This document shows, in pieces, positions 21,180 to 64,000 of a DNA stretch of 64,000 bases. A program made the translations under genes and the position numbers. The notes beneath the pieces were generated by a model. It ran no database searches. It saw only the letters and a list, made by a program, of their open reading frames with translations, and was not told where the DNA came from. The DNA is from Pelecanus crispus (Eukaryota > Chordata > Aves > Pelecaniformes > Pelecanidae). The stretch lies in contig NC_134643.1 of assembly GCF_030463565.1 (NCBI RefSeq), positions 17,311,606-17,375,605 on the forward strand, read 5' to 3'. The first letter of the stretch is position 1. Each line of letters starts with the position of its first letter.

Positions 21180-21903
21180 TCGCTGCAGGGCCCGTGCGCA
21201 TCGCTCGGGGCCGTTTCCGCCTGGCAGCGCTGCAGCAGCGCAATGCCGCTTGCCTTCCGACGAGCGGCAGGACAGACATGACGCCGTTCTGCCAGCGCTG
21301 CCGGCACACGCCGCGCTGCCCCCCGCCGCCGCCCGCCCGCATTTGCCGCCCGCGGCTGCCCCTCGCCCCCCGGCCCCGCCGCGGCGCCCTGGCCCCCCCC
21401 GCCCCGCCGCCCCCGCGGCCCCCCCCGCCCCGCGCCGCCGGCGCGGCCGGGGCCGGAGGCGGTGCCTGCTCCGCAGGGCAGGCGGAAGGGAAGGGCCGGG
21501 CCGGCCGCAGCCTGAGGCGAGCCGGGGCGCTGCCGGGGCCCCGCCGCGCAGCCGGGCCGAGCTCCGGGGGATCGGCGGTGCCGCCGGGGCCCGGCGCCGG
21601 GGTCCCGCTGCCACCCCGGGGACCGAGCGAGCGGCCGCGGCCGGGCCCGGGGCGGGGGCCGGGGCCGCGCAGCCAATGGTGGTCGGCGGGGCGGGCTGCG
21701 CGGCGCCGGGCTGCGCGGTGCGAGGCGCCGCGCTTTGAAGGCGACGGTCGGCCCGCGGAGGCAGGGCTCGGTCGGCGTCTGCCAGGGCAGGGCGGCCGGC
21801 GGGGAGCCGGGGCCGCGGCGGCCCGATGGAGACCCGGCGGGACCGCGCTCGCCGCTGGGCGTGAGCCGCCGTCGCTAGGAGCGGCGCGGCGCGGCGGGGC
21901 AGG
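21180..21903 (+). promoter_or_regulatory. ABCD2: ABCD2 CpG-island promoter and 5' leader
   Basis: The sequence turns abruptly GC- and CpG-rich at about 21,150 and stays so through exon 1. A CCAAT box (21673-21677, AGCCAATGG) lies 226 nt upstream of the start codon. It is flanked by GC-box/Sp1-like motifs at 21649-21658 (GGGGCGGGGG) and 21685-21695 (GGCGGGGCGGG). No TATA box is evident. This is the layout of a dispersed-start CpG promoter. Mammalian ABCD2 is reported to respond to sterol and nuclear-receptor signals, but I could not assign such a site here. The long ORFs on both strands across this island reflect base composition. Confidence 0.75.

Positions 21904-64000
<42,097 letters not shown>

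Overview
The window is vertebrate nuclear DNA, almost certainly from a bird. It has long AT-rich introns, two sharply GC-rich CpG islands, several CR1-type LINE fragments ending in ATTCTATG-like tails, and two solo LTRs of an avian ERV-like family. The order within birds cannot be fixed from this sequence. I could run no searches; gene identities come from translating the sequence and comparing it with remembered family features.

Two divergently oriented protein genes are supported. On the + strand, from 21,904 to beyond the right edge, lies ABCD2 (ALDRP), a peroxisomal ABC half-transporter for very-long-chain and polyunsaturated acyl-CoAs. Nine coding exons with canonical GT/AG borders and compatible phases give 669 of about 740 residues. 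They include the whole transmembrane domain and the Walker A, Q-loop, LSGGE, Walker B and H-loop motifs. The tenth exon is not seen and should lie to the right of 64,000. On the - strand, from 11,274 leftwards, lies the 5' part of REDIC1 (C12orf40), a meiotic crossover factor. Four short exons (11,252-11,274; 9,492-9,531; 7,276-7,411; 6,385-6,530) join in frame. A fifth candidate sits at 3,896-4,096, and the rest of the gene should lie beyond the left edge. As I recall, ABCD2 and C12orf40 are also divergent neighbours in mammals.

Layout: 1-3.2 kb, a cluster of CR1 LINE pieces in both orientations. 3.9-11.3 kb, REDIC1 exons and introns. 10.8-11.6 kb, REDIC1 CpG island with a 48-bp tandem repeat. 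11.6-21.1 kb, intergenic, with a decayed LINE at about 15.3-16.8 kb that contains a 19-base G run. 21.2-22.9 kb, ABCD2 CpG island, promoter and exon 1. 24.2-36.9 kb, exons 2-6. 36.9-53.8 kb, a 16.8-kb intron 6 with a truncated CR1 and two related solo LTRs in opposite orientation, each flanked by a 5-bp target-site duplication. 53.8-62.2 kb, exons 7-9. 62.2-64 kb, intron 9 with another CR1.

The most interesting non-gene signal is a CR1 type whose 3' end carries two tandem copies of the tail separated by a shared linker of about 75 bp. It is present four times in this window. I found no sign of a wholly new system. An exon-like antisense segment in ABCD2 intron 7 and the candidate REDIC1 exon 5 are the best targets for transcript checks.
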